A stretch of DNA of 64,000 bases from Ectobius pallidus. Taxonomy: Eukaryota; Arthropoda; Insecta; Blattodea; Ectobiidae. The notes under the pieces are model-generated. The model was given only the letters and a program-made list of their open reading frames with translations, did no database searches and was not told the DNA's origin. Location of the stretch: the NCBI GenBank assembly GCA_964059195.1, contig CAXKWD010000007.1, positions 25,989,023 to 26,053,022 on the forward strand, in the 5' to 3' direction. The position numbers were made by a program, and so were the translations under genes. Positions 23,201 to 35,200 of this stretch are shown piece after piece. Each line of letters begins with the position of its first letter. The first letter of the stretch is position 1.

Positions 23201-26200
23201 CTTCATCTTTATCCTTATAAAGAATTAGAAGAGACCTTTTGAAATTATAAAACATGGCTGTTTTTATTTTTAACATATAAAACTCTAATTTTGCAATAAT
23301 TTTCAACCCAAAAAAGAAAATTCATAATTGATAATATTTTGCCCCCCCCCCCAGAAATTTCAATGACGCAGTCTGTGGGCACCCCTGTATTATTATAGTT
23401 TTGTTATTATTCTCATTATGCCTCCAATAATTTCGTAGTTAAAAGAGAAAACATTACACAGTAAAACTCGGGAGGTTTTTGCTAATGTTTATGACTATAT
23501 GAAGAAAAGAAAAGGACCTGTTTACACCCGAGTATTTTAAACAAATTTTTAAAAGTCCAGGAAAGAGTTGCTGCAGCCACTAACGTTTCTAACACTTCTG
23601 TTTATCGAATGTTACGTGACAGGAAAACACAAGAAGAGGAAGGAAGGTCGTTCGGCACACCTGGGGAAAAACAATGTTCCAAAAAGGATAACAGACATTG
23701 ATGACTTCGACAAATGTGTAATTCGTCGCACCATATACAATTTCTATACAGATGAAAAGGTTGCACCAACAATAAGGAGACTGATGACGAAACTACGAAA
23801 TACGATTGAGTTTGAAGGCAGTTCCTCAAACCTTCGGACAATATTAAATATATGATCTAATCCTAGCGAATAAGCCAGCACACAAAACCTACGTAATTGA
23901 CCAAATATTGGCAGAAAATAACCACTCGGTTTTAAGGCTTCCACCCTACCACCCCGACTTGAACCCCATTGAGTCAATTTGGGGAGATGTTAAACAATGG
24001 GTTACAAGCAGGAATACAACATTTAAAACAAATGACGTAGAAGCATTGTGTAGGCAAAGATTTCAAGAACTCGGCCAAGCAGAATGGGAAAATGTATGTA
24101 GGCGGGTTGAAGAAATTGAAGGAATAATGAGAGAAAGACTGCATCGTGGAGGAAAGAATTGAAAGGATTATAATAGAAGACAATGGTATGGAAAGCAGTG
24201 ATGATGATGATGATCATGAATATGTGGAATATCAGGTTGAACCAACGGATGACGATGTCATGTCTGGTGTTGAAGAAATGGAAGAAGATTAGATGTAGGC
24301 AATACCGCACTTATTTAGTTATTTCAATTAAAATTATGTGTTATATTATAGTGACTGTACCGCTTCCTCGTAAACATTTAGATAGCTGACAGCTCTGTAC
24401 CAAAACAAACATCGCCATCGCTTATCGGTGACTTCTGACTCAACTCAACAGATATCTCATTCATTCTTGGCGAATGTCCTTCAGAGAGGGACCAGTGGGC
24501 TAGGCTAGCCTAGCCTAGCCTCAATATCACGTCAGTAAAATAGCTCATGTTATAATAACAAACAGTCTGCTTCCCTGTGTTCTGTTTGGAGAGGACAGTT
24601 GACTGCTAAGTCTTATGCAGCACGGTGCATAGTGATTTTTATTTAATAACGTGATAATGCCTCCTATACTGTCAAAACTAAAAGGGAAAACTCTACACAG
24701 TCAAAGCCGCGAGATTATTGCTAATGTTTATGAGTACATGAAAGAAGAAGCCAAACATAAAGATCGATTTTCTCCAGCTTATTTTAAAGAAATTCAGAAA
24801 GTGCAAGAAAGAGTTGCTGCAGCCACCAAGACATCGCATAGCTCAGTTAACAGGATTGTGGGGGAAAAACGAAAGCATGAAGAGGCAGGAACTTCTTTTG
24901 ATACTCCGGGAAAAAAGCACACCGTCCCAAAAAGAGTTACTGAAATTGACGATTTCGACAAATGTGTGATTCGACGCACTATATACAATTTCTATGATGA
25001 AGAAAAGACTGCACCTACAACAACAAAATTATTACAAAAATTGCGAGAGACCATCAATTTTCAAGGTAAACTCACAAGCCTTCGAATTGTGATTAAAAAA
25101 ATGGGCTTTAAGTGGAGAAAAACAAGGAATAAAAGACGCATTCTAATTGAAAACCATGATATTCGTTCTTTGCGCGAGGTCTATCTTACTTCTCTCCGTA
25201 AATACAAAGCTGAAGGACGCCCAATAGTTTACGAAGACGAAACCTATATACACAGCAGTCACACTGTTCCAAAAAGTTGGTCTGATGACAGCACTTCAGG
25301 TTTGATGGCGCCTGTATCCAAAGGGGAGCGGTTAATTATAGTCCATGCAGGTGGAAGGTTCGGGTTCATACCAGGTGCTCTCCTTATTTACAGATCCACG
25401 CAGAAAACAGGAGACTTTCATAAAGACATGTGCACTGAAAACTACGTTAAGTGGCTTCGTACTTAGTACGTTTACATGCAGGATTCAGATCGATCTGAGT
25501 CCGATCCCAGTGTTGAAATAGTCATGTAAACACAGACTCAGTCCGGAATGAATTTTCGATCCGATCCTCTGCAAATGGAGGAATGGATCGGATTCAAATC
25601 GTATTCAATTCCATGTAAACGCTAGCGAACTCAATCCTGGTGCGCGCGCATACACTCGCATGGCGTTCGTCATTTTGTTCTGTCAGCTGATAATCAATTT
25701 AATAAAAAACACCCACTCACACTATAATATTAATATCATTGTGACTCTTTTATGTCATAATTTGTTTATGGTGACTAGAAATTATTGATAGAACACACTT
25801 TTTATTTATATTTTTAATCACGGAATAAGTGCGGCCTTTGTTTAAACAGGTTAGCCACAACAATAGCCACACAAAACCAAGTTAGCCAATAGTCCAACAA
25901 ATCTCAATCCACTCCTAGAACTTGCCATGTAAACAGGGAACGTATTGAGTTGGGATCGGATTCAGATAGATTTCAATCCCGCATGTAAACGTGGTAAATG
26001 TTAATTCCAAATTTACCCCCTAACTCTGTTCTAGTAATTGACAATGCTTCCTACCACAATGCACAGTTAGACAAACCACCCACATCAAATTCACTGAAAA
26101 TAGATATGCAGTCCTGGCTACAAAATCACAACATTCCATTTGATCAGAACAGCACGAAGACACATTTGTATGATTTAATTTTAGCCAACAAGCCAGCTCA

Positions 26201-29200
26201 GAAAAAATATTTGATTGACCAAATATTGGCTGAACATAACCACACAGCTTTAAGACTTCCACCCTACCACCCAGATTTGAACCCCATTGAATTAATTTGG
26301 GGAGACGTAAAACAATGGGTAGCTGCTAGGAACGTAACTTTTAAATTAAAAGATGTTGAAATCCTCTGCAGGCAACGATTTCAGGAAATTGGACAAACGG
26401 AATGGGAAAAGGCTTGCCATCATGTGGAAAAAAATGGAACAAGAATACTGGGATAAAGATGTTATAGTGGAAGAAAGGATTGAGAGAATTATTATTCAAG
26501 ACAATGGGATGGAAAGCAGCGACGAGGATAATGAAAATGACAGCAGTTCAGACGAGGAAGAAGACGAGGGAGACATGTCGGGAATAGAAGAAATAAAACA
26601 AAATTAAGTGCAAATGTGTCGGAGTGCGTAATACATGTGGTTGACAATACTGGAAGTGTGACAATTTGCTTTGTAGTTCCTGTACTACTTCAGGGTCATT
26701 CCATGTCAAGTGAACCAATTTTTTGTCAATTTTGAACATGACCATCTCCGATTTTAGTCATACTTGGTTGTCATGAAGTACCACCTGAGATATGTTAAAG
26801 TGCAAAATATCAGATTTTTATGTGTTGTAGTTTTCCAGTTATACCCTTCTGAAATATGGAAAAAAACCAAATTTTCTGCATAAGTGCAATCACAAAATGA
26901 CGCATAAATCAAGCTGGAATTGACATAGATGAGTGGGAAAAGTATCAAAATGTAGCTTATATTATGAGCTTTAATTTGATACGTCACACGAGTACTTTCG
27001 AAAAAAAATATTTTCAAGGTTACCCAAAAAAAATTTGAAAACTGAATTTTTCAAAAACCTATATTTTGAAAATTTTGAAACAATTCTCATAGAAACATAC
27101 ATATTTCAGCATCATGTCCTACAAGTTTTGATAAGGGATCGCAATGGGATCATATTTTTTTACATTTATAACAAATACTATGCACGCTGGGTAAGAATAT
27201 ATGGCACCGTAATCTTGCACTTAATTCTAAAATTTCATTACAATCAAAAAGAAAAACTTACAGAAAACATGTTACCTTCCCTTCTTCAATGACAAAAACG
27301 TGAATTTATTGTCTACAGTAATTTTCTAGAGCCATGGTTGCCGCATCCATCTCTTCCTTCGAGAGGTAATAACTACGGCCAGTGGGACATGTAGGTTGCA
27401 CAAGGGTGAGGATCTGAGAGAGAGGCACAGTCAGTTTATTTGGACAGTCACTTTTGAAAGTAAATGATGGAGAAGGACCTGCAGGGTGCAGAAACATCAG
27501 TTCCACTATCTGTGCTGTCTCATTTTTGTCCACAACTACACCAAGCCACCAATGATTGTTGTTCTCACATGTAACATATCCTTTTACTTCTGCTAGCTTC
27601 AGCCTCTGTTGCACACGTGGTCCTAACACTGAAAAAGTGGATGACTGTTCACTTCTTGAAAATACCTTTGTCAACAACACTTTATCTGACAATGGGATGA
27701 AACTGTGGAACTTCTGTGTGCCTGGTATTGCTTTTGTAGACAGAAATCTGTCTGCAAGTATTTTTTCCTCTTTGTTGTATTGTGCTTCATTGAAGAAGAA
27801 GAACTGCATGGAGTCGATGTTTTCCTCACTCCATGTAAACAGCTGTGCTGGTGTCATGATTTGATGCTCGTATGGCCGCTGTAGGCTTGCCTTTCCTGCA
27901 AGTCTTTTCACAGTACCACCCAGACCGTCACATACTCCTTTCCCATGGGCTGTTGCATAGAAATGCCACTCTGCCTCAATTCCAAAATCATGAACATGGT
28001 GGCATAAGTTTGAAAAGTTTTTTCTGTTTTTAAATTGCGCAGCTGCACCATCTGAGAAGTAGTAAATTTTTTTCAAATCTCTAATTACTTCCAACTTCAA
28101 ATGAGAGATAAGCCTTTTCTGGAATAAATGAACAGCAGTGGTGTCATGCTGTAGACATTCAGAGATACATACAATACTTTTGTAGTGTATATTATGATCA
28201 TTGTAGTAGACTGCTATAGGAAAAATAGTTGCTTGATCATTGTTCCAATGAAAAGACTGGGCTTCATCCTGTAGTACAAACGAATAATTTTCTGCAAAGT
28301 CCATACATACCACAGCTTCATTTACTCCAATATTCTGCTTCAAGTGATTATAATATTCTGCCTGTCTTCTTGCAATAAAAGAATGTCTCTTCAAAATCAA
28401 CAACTGTTCACACAAAGTTTCTATAAACTCATCTGCAGTTTTGATGAAGGTTACTAAATTACATCTGTCAACAGAAACCCACTGCTTGTATGTAATGTTG
28501 TCCACCAGTTCATTATCTAGCAGCAACTGTAACTCATCTTTCAAATTATCTACACCTGGACATGAAGGACATTCATTAAGGTGGCATGCTGTGCCTGGCT
28601 CTTCACACATTAACTTCGCTAAACAGGAATTATAATTACTTATATCTGTGCCATCATTCAGTGTAATTTGTTTGGATTTCAACACTTGTAGCATTAATTT
28701 AACATTCTGATGCACTGTACAAACGCATACTGTGTGGGTACCACTTCCTCCAGCCAAGACGCAATGTTTAGGTCGTAAATCAGCAAATTTCGAAAATCCA
28801 ATCTTATCAGTAGGATTTTTGTTTTTGAACAGCTCGTACACTTCCTTCAAGTTGCCCATCACTAGCCTCTTCTGTACATGAATTCTACTACTGTCACCCG
28901 TTTTCACAGAAACAAAATCTTTTTTTCCAGGCATAAGACGGCTGACATCATCACTGTTGTAGAACCCTATTACCTTCTCAATCACAGATTCATTTAAAAC
29001 CTTTCCTGGTTTAGGATTTGGTGTTGCCAGAATACCCTTCGCTTTCACCAATGCTTTAGCTTTTCTTGCCATTCTGTTGCTAACCTGAAATTCATTTTGT
29101 ATTTCACTGCATGACCAGCTTTTAGGTAGTACTGTTAAAATTTGCAATTTTTCACTAACACTTATATTTTCTTCTTGAAACTTTTCTTTTAGCTGACAAA

Positions 29201-32200
29201 TGACTTCACATGATTCTGATTTATGGTCAACAGTTTTCTCTGTATTTGTACTTGCTGCTGTTAGTACCTTTTCTGTCAAACATTTTTTTATTTTACTGTA
29301 TTTTTTATCACAGTATGATTTCATTTGCAACTTCCTCTTAGCAACAGGTGACTCCTCTAGAGAGCTTAGAGACTTATTAAGGTACTCTAAGGTAACATCT
29401 AAAGCTACAAATGATTCATCAACATTAGTAGGCCTAGTGGTATTGGCTACTGGTACTAAACAGTCATCTGTTGTATCTGTAACCTGTTTCTGCTTTGATA
29501 GTTCTTTCCTACAACTGTCACAAATTTTCATACCTACCACAATGGTGTCAAACATGTCACACATCCAGTCAGTAACAGGCCTCACACTTCTTTTCACACC
29601 CTGATGTCTGTCTTTCTTGAAAGGGTTGCAGCAGAAAATCTTTGCTGTTTCACTTACTTTTTCAGCCATACTGGGGAAATACACAATGCCTATTTTAATC
29701 ACTGAACCCACTACTTTACATGCAGCAATACAGTCTTTGTACAGCCTTTGAAGAAAGGAAGCACACTGCATGAGAGTCAAGGCACAACTGAAGCCAGGTC
29801 CAACAGGTTACAACTTGCATTCCCTGGCTGACTCACATGCTTGCAGACTGTGTTTACTCATACCCATTTGACCACTTGCACAAGTTGGTATATGCATGTT
29901 GGTAAACAACTCCCTGGACAAAGGAATGGATTTTAGAATTAAGTGCAATATTCCTGTGTCATATATTCTTACCCAGCGTGCATAGTATTTGTTATAAATG
30001 TAAAAAAATATGATCCCATTGCGATCCCTTATCAAAACTTGTAGGACATGATGCTGAAATATGTATGTTTCTATGAGAATTGTTTCAAAATTTTCAAAAT
30101 ATAGGTTTTTGAAAAATTCAGTTTTCAAATTTTTTTTGGGTAACCTTGAAAATATTTTTTTTCGAAAGTAGTCGTGTGACGTATCAAATTAAAGCTCATA
30201 ATATAAGCTACATTTTGATACTTTTCCCACTCATCTATGTCAATTCCAGCTTGATTTATGCGTCATTTTGTGATTGCACTTATGCAGAAAATTTGGTTTT
30301 TTTCCATATTTCAGAAGGGTATAACTGGAAAACTACAACACATAAAAATCTGATATTTTGTACTTCAACATATCTCAGGTGGTACTTCATGACAACCAAG
30401 TATGACTAAAATCGGAGGTGGTCACGTTTTTCCATTGGTTCACTTGACATGGAATGACCCTTCAGCACAGCAACATGTGAGTAACGTACACAACATCTGA
30501 CTCAGCTCCTGCCTCTGTGTGCCAGTCTTCCACCAAAGGTGAGTAAGTGACTCGCATCTAACCTCTCATATAATTTTTTCATTTGTCAAGATTAAACGAG
30601 CGACCTATACCAAACATCTCCCCATCATATTTCACGATCTTTAAACAGATAAAATAATATTTCACAATAACAAAATACCCTTGCAACACCAACAAACATA
30701 ATATTTCACAAATTATAAAAAAATAATAATTCACGATAAAAAAAAATACAAAATGCCAAAAACCCTTGCAACAAACATAATATTTCATGCCAACAGGATA
30801 TTTCACAATTTTATATATATATATAAAAATTGAAATTTACATAATATTTCCCAATTTTAAAAAACGCTGTGTTATGACATAAAACATGGCTTAAATGATG
30901 CAGAAAAATTCCCTTGCACCAACACTACTCTTTTCATAAGAAACAAACCATCTCAAAATTAGAAAACCCGATTCTTGCATTAACACTCGCTAACGCAATA
31001 GATAACTAAAATATATCGGAACTTCCTTCACTGCTCAACTGGCCTTCGTGGCGTAACGGATAAGTCTCTTGGCTACGATGCTAAGGGTCATGCGTTCGAT
31101 CCAAAATTTAATGTTAGGAATAGGTCTCGAATAGGTAGGTAGGGTGAAGAGGAGGTGAGAGGAAGAGAGGAAAGAGACTGGAAAGGAAGAAAAGAAGAGA
31201 ATAAAGGAGAAATAAATTATTTTTCTCTTTCACCATTTCCATACTAGATGTCGCCACCGTCGCTATTCTGCTAGTAGTTCTAATACCGCCGCTAGGTTTC
31301 TCCCCACCCTAAGCCCCTACTTTCCAGTCGGGTCCCGTTAAGAGAGTAGTGGTGGGGGGCTCGGGTGGGTCGCATATTGTATTTTTCCCAAAGGTTTAAT
31401 ATCAAAACTAGCGCAACAACCCGTTCTACTCACGGGTGACAGTTAAATAACCCCGTTCTACTCACAGGTGACAGTTTAATTTGGAATAGGGACATGTAGT
31501 TAAAGGTTTAATATCAAAACTAGCGCAAGGGCCCTTTCTACTCACAGGTGATTGTTAAAAAATCCTGTTCTGCTCACAGGTGAAAATTTAATTTGGCATA
31601 GGCACTTGAACATGAATATAACAACGGTAATAATTAGCTCCTTCCGTATTTCGAGAAATTTCCGATTTTCGAACAGTTTATGCAGAAAACGAGGCAATGA
31701 TGAAAAAAAAGTATTTATGTAGAGGAAAAATTTTGTTCTGACTTTACATACACGTGTTACCTATAATTCGATCCTCTGAACACGAATATAACAATAATAA
31801 TAACCAGTTCCTTTCCCACTTCGGGAAAATTCCGATTTTCCAATCGTGTCACACAGTTTACGCAGAAAAAGTAGGACCGTTTCAAAACAAAAATTCATTA
31901 CATGGAGGGAAAATTTTTTTCCAACCTATGTTACATGTGTTATCTATAATTCGATCCTTCTGAACACGAATATAACAATAATAATAACCAGTTCCTTCCG
32001 CACTTCGAGAAAATACCGATTTTCCATTAGTGTCACACAGTTTACGCAGATAAAGTAGGACCGTTTCAAAACAAAACTTCATTACATGGAGGGAAAAATT
32101 ATTTCCGACCTAAGTTACATGTGTTATCTATAATTCCATCCTTCTGAACAGGAATATAACAATAATAATGACCAGTTTCTTCCGCACTTCGAGAAAATTC

Positions 32201-35200
32201 CAGTTTTCCATTAATATCACACATTTTTCGCAGAAAAAGTAGAACTATTTAAATAAAAATTCATTGCATAGAGTAAATATTTTTTCCAGACATGAGTTAC
32301 ATGTGTTATCTATAATTCGACCCTTCTGAACACGAATATAACAATAATAATAACCAGTTCCTTGCGCACTTCGTGGAAATTCCGATTTCCCATTAGTTTA
32401 CACGTAAACTCTGTGACACTAAAGGGAAATCGGAATTTCCTCGAAGTGCGCAAGGAACTGGTTATTATTATTGTTGTATTCGTGTTCAGAAGGATCGAAT
32501 TATAGGTAACACGTGTATGTCAAGTCAGAACAAAATTTTTCCTCTACATAATTTTTTTTTTTTTTTTTTTCTCGTTGCCTCGTTTTCTGCATAAACTGTT
32601 CGAAAATCGGAAATTTCTCGAAATACGGAAGGAGCTAATTATTACCGTTGTCATATTCATGTTCAAGTGCCTATGCCAAATTAAATTTTGACCTGTGAGC
32701 AGAACGGGATTTTTTAACCATCACCTGTGAGTAGAAAGGGCCCTTGCGCTAGTTTTGATATTAAACCTTTAACTACATGTCCCTATTCCAAATTAAACTG
32801 TCACCTGTGAGTAGAACATGGTTATTTAACTGTCGCCCGTGAGTAGAACGGGCTTTTGCGCTGGTTTTGATTTTAAACCTTTAACTACATGTCCCTATGC
32901 CAAATTTAACAGTCACCCGTGAGCAGAACGGGGTATTTTAACTGTCACCCATGAGTAGAACGGGCTGTTGCGCTAGTTTTGATTTTAAACCTTTAACTAC
33001 ATGTCCCTATGCCAAATTTAACTGTCACCCGTGAGCAGAACGGGGTATTTTAACTGTCACCCGTGAGTAGAACGGGCTGTTGCGCTAGTTTTGATTTTAA
33101 ACCTTTAACTACATGTCCCTATGCCAAATTTAACTGTCACCCGTGAGCAGAACGGGGTATTTTAACTGTCACCCGTGAGTAGAACGGGCTGTTGCGCTAG
33201 TTTTGATATTAAACCTTTAACTACATGTCCCTATTCCAAATTAAACTGTCACCTGTGAGTAGTTTTTTCAGCGTTTTCCATGCCGATCGGTTGGCTGTAT
33301 AGTGGCATATCATTTATTTTGTTGGCTATTGTGTTTCACTGCCTCTCTGATGAACATTGACTGATGCACGGTAAAAATAGCGGAAACATGCTGCTTTCCC
33401 GTGTAGACCCAAGAGCCCTACATGAACCCGTTTCTTTTTAAAGCAAACCTGTAAAGCGCTTTACGAGTGATGCACGATCGCTTTACGACCGCTGCAGACA
33501 AAAAAGAACGGCAAAGGTAATCAGCTGACAGCTTGCTCAATGAGACCGGTAATGTTTACATCCCTCTAACATGGTTAAAACACATGCAAATAACAGTTAT
33601 GCCGGGATGGCAATAATAATTATTGTACAATATGATGCACAGGTAAAATCAAATGATACTAACTGTGCTCCAGATGACGTTCGTACTCGGGAATTTGAAC
33701 AATGATGTTAAATCCATCAAGGAAATTTTCGATGATCACCTAGTCCGCCATGATACTTCGTGCAGCGAAACCATGCAGCAAGATTTGAGTTCGCTGCACG
33801 GGCAGGTAGAGTGGGGGTAAAGCGAAGCTGTAGCAAAATGTAAAAAGGAACGGTTTTGATGCATCACTCGTAAAGCGCTTTAGCTCCGCTTTAAAAAGAA
33901 ACGCAAGGAAAGCTGGGTAAAATACATCAGGAAATAATGGGAAAATTGAAGAATCTGTGTCAACCTCTGAAAATAGCAGTTTTGGTGCAAGGGTGATTGT
34001 ACTTCAATTACAAATAATATTGCATAGCGCAGTATAACATGCAGTACGGCATAATGGAACTTTGCGCCCCACGCTGCTCCCCTTTCCACTCGCCGCTTGC
34101 CCCCTTCCCCGCAGCGCATGCCATCATGCCTGTAGCCGCCTGTAATGCATAATTGCAATTGACATGTCACCTAATATTTCACAATAAAGATTGGGGAAAA
34201 AACCAAATATAAGGTGCATCGTCACATGAGACGTATCCTGCCCTAAACCACCCTCAGTGAAGTACTTTCTTTTATACCACGATCTAGCGAATTCTTCGAG
34301 GATAAACAGGCTGACAAACAGTTGGGTACAAGGCACTTACTCTCGCTTTTTAATATTTGGGACAAGGGGCGCTCTCGCAGTTTTAATATTTGGTACAAGG
34401 GGCACTCTCGCAGTTTTAATATTTGGTACAAGGGGCACTCTCGCAGTTTTAATATTTGGTACAAGGGGCACTCTTGCAGTTTTAATATTTGGTATAAGGG
34501 GCACACTCGAATTTTTAATATCTGGGGAAAAAAGTAGAATCAGGCTCACCCGAGTTCCCCACTCCACTCTCTAACGGGACCCGCGTGGAAAGTAGGGGTG
34601 TTTTGGGTGAGAAGATTCTTAAAACAGTGGCAAGTTTATAGTTTCCGACTCACCCTGCTCCCCTTTCCATTGGCGCGGTCGCCTTCCCCGCCGGCCTGCC
34701 TGCATGCTCGCTTCCCCTCACCGCCTACCGCGCATCTTTCCTGCTATAGCGCATGCCGGCCGCTACTAAGCGCCGGTAATGCAGCTGTGTTAAGCCCGCA
34801 GCTTGTTCTAATAATTGCAATTACCATTATAAAAAACAAAATAAAATTTCACGAAAAAAGAAAATGTCGAATAATTAAAAAATTACCCTTGTACCAAACA
34901 TCATATTTCACGATCTTTAAACACCGATTTAAAAGAAAAAAAAATCACAATAACAAAAGACCCTTGCACCATACATAATATTTCACAATTTTTAAAAACG
35001 ATTATAAAACGAAAATGTCGAACAATTAAAAAAATACCCTTGTACCAAACATCATATTTCACGATCTTTAAACACCGATTTGATAATAAAAAATAAAAAT
35101 TTACATAATATTTCTCAATTTTTAAAAACGCCGTGTTATGACATAAAACATGGCTTAATTGATGCAGAAAAATTCCCTTGCACCAACACTACTCTTTTCG

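Larger units (their letters stand above)
20806..31389 (+). mobile_element. TIR element with internal tRNA-like module (E1), opened by nested transposons
   Basis: Perfect 8-bp duplication AAAGGTTT on both sides (20798-20805 and 31390-31397). The left end GGCAAGATTACAGTATCCG and the right end (reverse complement GGGAAAAATACAATATGCG) are imperfect inverted repeats that both run into CGACCCACCC. The left part (20806 to about 21290) is GC-rich, then becomes units with ATATTTCACGATCTTTAAAC. The right part (about 30590-31389) carries a tRNA-like block and a GGTGAAGAGGAGGTGAGAGG segment. Other copies occur at 34629-35668 and 36093-36906. Everything between about 21290 and 30590 appears to be later insertions. 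Confidence 0.75.
20571..33428. mobile_element. Second foldback element, split by a 10.6 kb insertion, RpL27A intron 3
   Basis: The left terminus GGTTCATGTAGGGCTCTTGG at 20571 and the right terminus ending CATGAACC at 33428 are bracketed by identical 8-mers CGTTTCTT (20563-20570 and 33429-33436). The left arm (20571-20805) stops at AAAGGTTT and resumes at 31390 with the same AAAGGTTT. It then matches the 17696 copy onward (ATATCAAAACTAGCGCAAC). The centre is near 32400. The right arm contains four to five about 112-bp tandem units (about 32690-33250). Because the duplications fit exactly, the two parts are one element opened by a later insertion. Confidence 0.88.

Noticed and set aside
34243..34574. 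Overlapping open frames with an 11-residue repeat on both strands
   Set aside because: Produced by a 33-bp tandem repeat, a multiple of three, which keeps several frames open at once.
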